From Pseudoflavonifractor sp. MSJ-30 (GTDB taxonomy: Bacteria > Bacillota > Clostridia > Oscillospirales > Oscillospiraceae): 59,042 nucleotides of DNA. Shown piece after piece: positions 57,581 to 59,042 of the stretch. Position 1 is the stretch's first letter, and each line of letters opens with the position of its first letter. The stretch covers positions 1-59,042 of the forward strand of contig NZ_JAHLPU010000008.1 in NCBI RefSeq assembly GCF_018918045.1, given 5' to 3'. The position numbers and the translations under genes were made by a program. The notes under the pieces were generated by a model. That model made no database searches. It was not told where the DNA came from and worked only from the letters and a program-made list of their open reading frames with translations.

Positions 57581-57609
57581 TGATTTTCCGGAGCGGAAAG
57601 CACCGCGCC

Positions 57610-57840
57610 TTATACGCTGGGCGCAGCCGCCTTCAACGGCCGGATGGGCGCAAGGGTAGAAATGGCGTGCTTGTAGATCATCTGCTGCTTCCCGTCGGTC
57701 ACCAGCACCACCACAAAGCTGTCAAACCCCGTAATCGTCCCCCGGAGCTGGAAGCCGTTCATCAGAAACAACGTCACGGGCACCTTATCCCGGCGCACCT
57801 CTCTGAGAATGGCATCCTGTAAATTCATGGCTTCGTTCAT
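57610..57840 (-). CDS. hfq: RNA chaperone Hfq (76 aa)
   Basis: Sm1 and Sm2 motifs are present (LQDAILREVRRDKVPVTLFL, GFQLRGTITGFDSFVVVL, then YKHAISTLAP). It binds U-rich small RNAs as a hexamer. The ATG at 57840 gives a normal length; starts at 57828 or further upstream at 57864 are possible. It follows miaA, the same order as in E. coli. Confidence 0.95.
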   Translation of the reverse strand: MNEAMNLQDAILREVRRDKVPVTLFLMNGFQLRGTITGFDSFVVVLVTDGKQQMIYKHAISTLAPIRPLKAAAPSV

Positions 57841-57892
57841 ATGTATACCCGCTTTCCTGTTCATTTTTGGAGTACGCATATGCTAGCACGAT

Positions 57893-58822
57893 TCAGCTGT
57901 CGATTTCCCGCAGAAGCTGTCGGGCAGACCGGAAAATCTCCTCTCCCGCAGTCCGCTCCCCCCGGATAAGCCAGTGCATGGCCTTGTTCCGGCGGAACCA
58001 GGTGAGCTGCCGCTTGGCATAGCGGCGGGAGGACTGCCGGACCTGATCGGCGGCGGCCTCCACGGTCTCCCGTCCCGCCAGAGCGTTTACAAATTCCTTG
58101 TAGCCAATGGCCTGCATGGCAGTGGCCGTCTCCGGGACGCCGGAGTCCAGCAGCCCCTGAATTTCCTCCAAAAGGCCCATTTCCAGCATTTTTGTCACCC
58201 GCAAATCGATGCGGTCATAGAGCCGCTGCCGGTCCTCGAAATCCAGCCCCAGCCAGACCGGGCTGAATTTCGGAGGGATGGCCTGGGTACGGCGGTTGTG
58301 TTCCGTAATGGTCTGCCCGGTTTCCAGATAGACCTCCAGCGCTCTTAACAGCCGCTTCCGGTCGTGGATACGCTCCGCCGCCTCCGGGTCCACGCCGCGA
58401 AGCCAGGCGGCCATGGCCTCCATCCCCTCCGCGTCCGCCTGGGCCTCCAGCCGCTCCCGGACGCCGGTGGATGGGAAGGGCGCAAAATCGTTGCCCCGGA
58501 TGAGAGAATCCATATAAAGCCCCGTGCCCCCGGCGATAATGGCGGTTTTGCCGCGGGCCACGATATCCTCCACAATCGGAGCCGCCGCCGCGCAGTAGCG
58601 GCTGACGGAATAGTCCTCCTCCGGATCCGCCACATCGATCATATGGTGAGGAATGCCCCCCATCTCTTCCGGGCTCGGCTTGGCGGTACCGATGTCCATG
58701 CGCCGGTAAACCTGCATGGAGTCGCAGGACACCACCTCGCCATTCAGTTCCCGCGCCAGCTCCACCGCCAGCGCTGTTTTTCCGGAGGCTGTAGGGCCCG
58801 CAAGGCAGATGATCTGGTTCAT
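57893..58822 (-). CDS. miaA: tRNA dimethylallyltransferase MiaA (309 aa)
   Basis: It adds dimethylallyl to A37 of tRNAs reading U-starting codons. The P-loop is AGPTASGKTALA, followed by SCDSMQVYRRMDIGTAKPS and AIIAGGTGLYMDSL, all typical. The ATG at 58822 is preferred because GGGGG lies 7 bases upstream, while the ATG at 58828 is too close to that site. hfq follows after 52 bp. Confidence 0.96.
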   Translation of the reverse strand: MNQIICLAGPTASGKTALAVELARELNGEVVSCDSMQVYRRMDIGTAKPSPEEMGGIPHHMIDVADPEEDYSVSRYCAAAAPIVEDIVARGKTAIIAGGTGLYMDSLIRGNDFAPFPSTGVRERLEAQADAEGMEAMAAWLRGVDPEAAERIHDRKRLLRALEVYLETGQTITEHNRRTQAIPPKFSPVWLGLDFEDRQRLYDRIDLRVTKMLEMGLLEEIQGLLDSGVPETATAMQAIGYKEFVNALAGRETVEAAADQVRQSSRRYAKRQLTWFRRNKAMHWLIRGERTAGEEIFRSARQLLREIDS

Positions 58823-58853
58823 GGTCATTCCCCCTTTCCTCGCTCATTCAATG

Positions 58854-58886
58854 GACAATTGACAATGAACAATTGACAATTGTGGT
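58854..58886. repeat. 33-bp AT-rich repeat, copy 2
   Basis: Identical (as complement) to 55141-55173; units of TTGACAAT type. It lies directly upstream of miaA and is followed by a small hairpin GTCCC-TTC-GGGAC. Confidence 0.75.
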
Positions 58887-59032
58887 GTCCCTTCGGGACA
58901 TTTTTGTATTTTCCATTCAAAGTCCGTAAAGACGCAAACGCCCAAATGACAGCCTAATTGTCAATGCGAATCAATAGTTGAAATACCCAAAAATTCATGG
59001 ATATTCCAGGAATTTTGAAACTTTTGAGCCTC

Positions 59033-59042
59033 GTAGGGGCGG
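59033..59042. repeat. Possible left end of a GTAGGGGCGG element
   Basis: The last ten bases equal 43323-43332. Only the start is in the window, so the call rests on a short match. The region 58900-59032 holds nothing else that I recognise. Confidence 0.35.

Noticed and set aside
1..59042. CRISPR array, rRNA operon, prophage or transposase gene
   Set aside because: No regularly spaced repeats, rRNA signatures, phage structural genes or transposase motifs were seen; repeats present are short inverted-repeat elements.

Overview
The window looks like a chromosomal segment of a gut-type Clostridia bacterium (Bacillota), most likely in or near Oscillospirales. This is inferred from a GC-rich Gram-positive gene style, canonical Firmicute promoters, a T-box leader on ileS, a SAM-type riboswitch, the ylmE/sepF/divIVA/ileS division block, and short palindromic intergenic repeats of the kind common in gut Clostridia. 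Genus was not determined. No phage, insertion sequence with transposase, rRNA or CRISPR array was seen.

Layout. 1-6.2 kb: a minus-strand group of two lipoproteins (one DUF5067-like), a TM2 protein, a DUF4428 zinc-ribbon protein, a small conserved hypothetical and a pseudo-receiver protein. 6.3-9.6 kb: a plus-strand signalling operon with a 7TM kinase-like protein that lacks a clear phospho-acceptor, a NarL-type histidine kinase and a LuxR-type response regulator. 9.8-19.5 kb: a probable carboxylate-catabolism island with two metal-dependent hydrolases, two DASS/MatC-type carriers, an aconitase-family hydratase (YbhJ-like) and two LysR regulators. 19.6-22.6 kb: an AT-rich two-gene island (XRE regulator and a large zinc-ribbon, PASTA-like membrane protein). 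22.8-31.6 kb: AraC regulator, MFS carrier with a probable CTG start, citrate-lyase maturation genes citXG and citC without citDEF, then a polar amino-acid ABC importer preceded by an attenuator-like leader and followed by a cytidylate-kinase-like gene. 31.9-42.2 kb: a LacI-controlled sugar or sugar-acid operon (solute-binding protein, two permeases, DHDPS/NAL aldolase, 2-hydroxyacid dehydrogenase, ribokinase, SIS isomerase, RbsD mutarotase, esterase) with no ATPase of its own, plus a divergent DUF624 gene. 42.3-51.1 kb: serine acetyltransferase, murA, rsmF-like methyltransferase, tRNA-Gly(CCC), two P-II-like proteins with a DUF1538 membrane protein, and a GT39-type membrane glycosyltransferase with a 56-residue partner. 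51.5-58.8 kb: a SAM-type riboswitch controlling a 78-residue orphan protein, ileS with its T-box, divIVA, sepF, ylmE, hfq and miaA.

How it fits together. The 9.8-31.6 kb stretch looks like a set of organic-acid import and breakdown modules, each with its own regulator. The LacI operon is a self-contained regulon with four operator-like sites. The most unusual signals are non-coding: a SAM riboswitch with mutually exclusive terminator and antiterminator that governs an unknown small gene; three copies of a long hairpin element whose arms covary between copies, one of them inserted between the ileS T-box and ileS; and two pairs of nearly identical terminator hairpins behind unrelated genes. Functions of hypothetical families are from memory of the families and were not checked by search.
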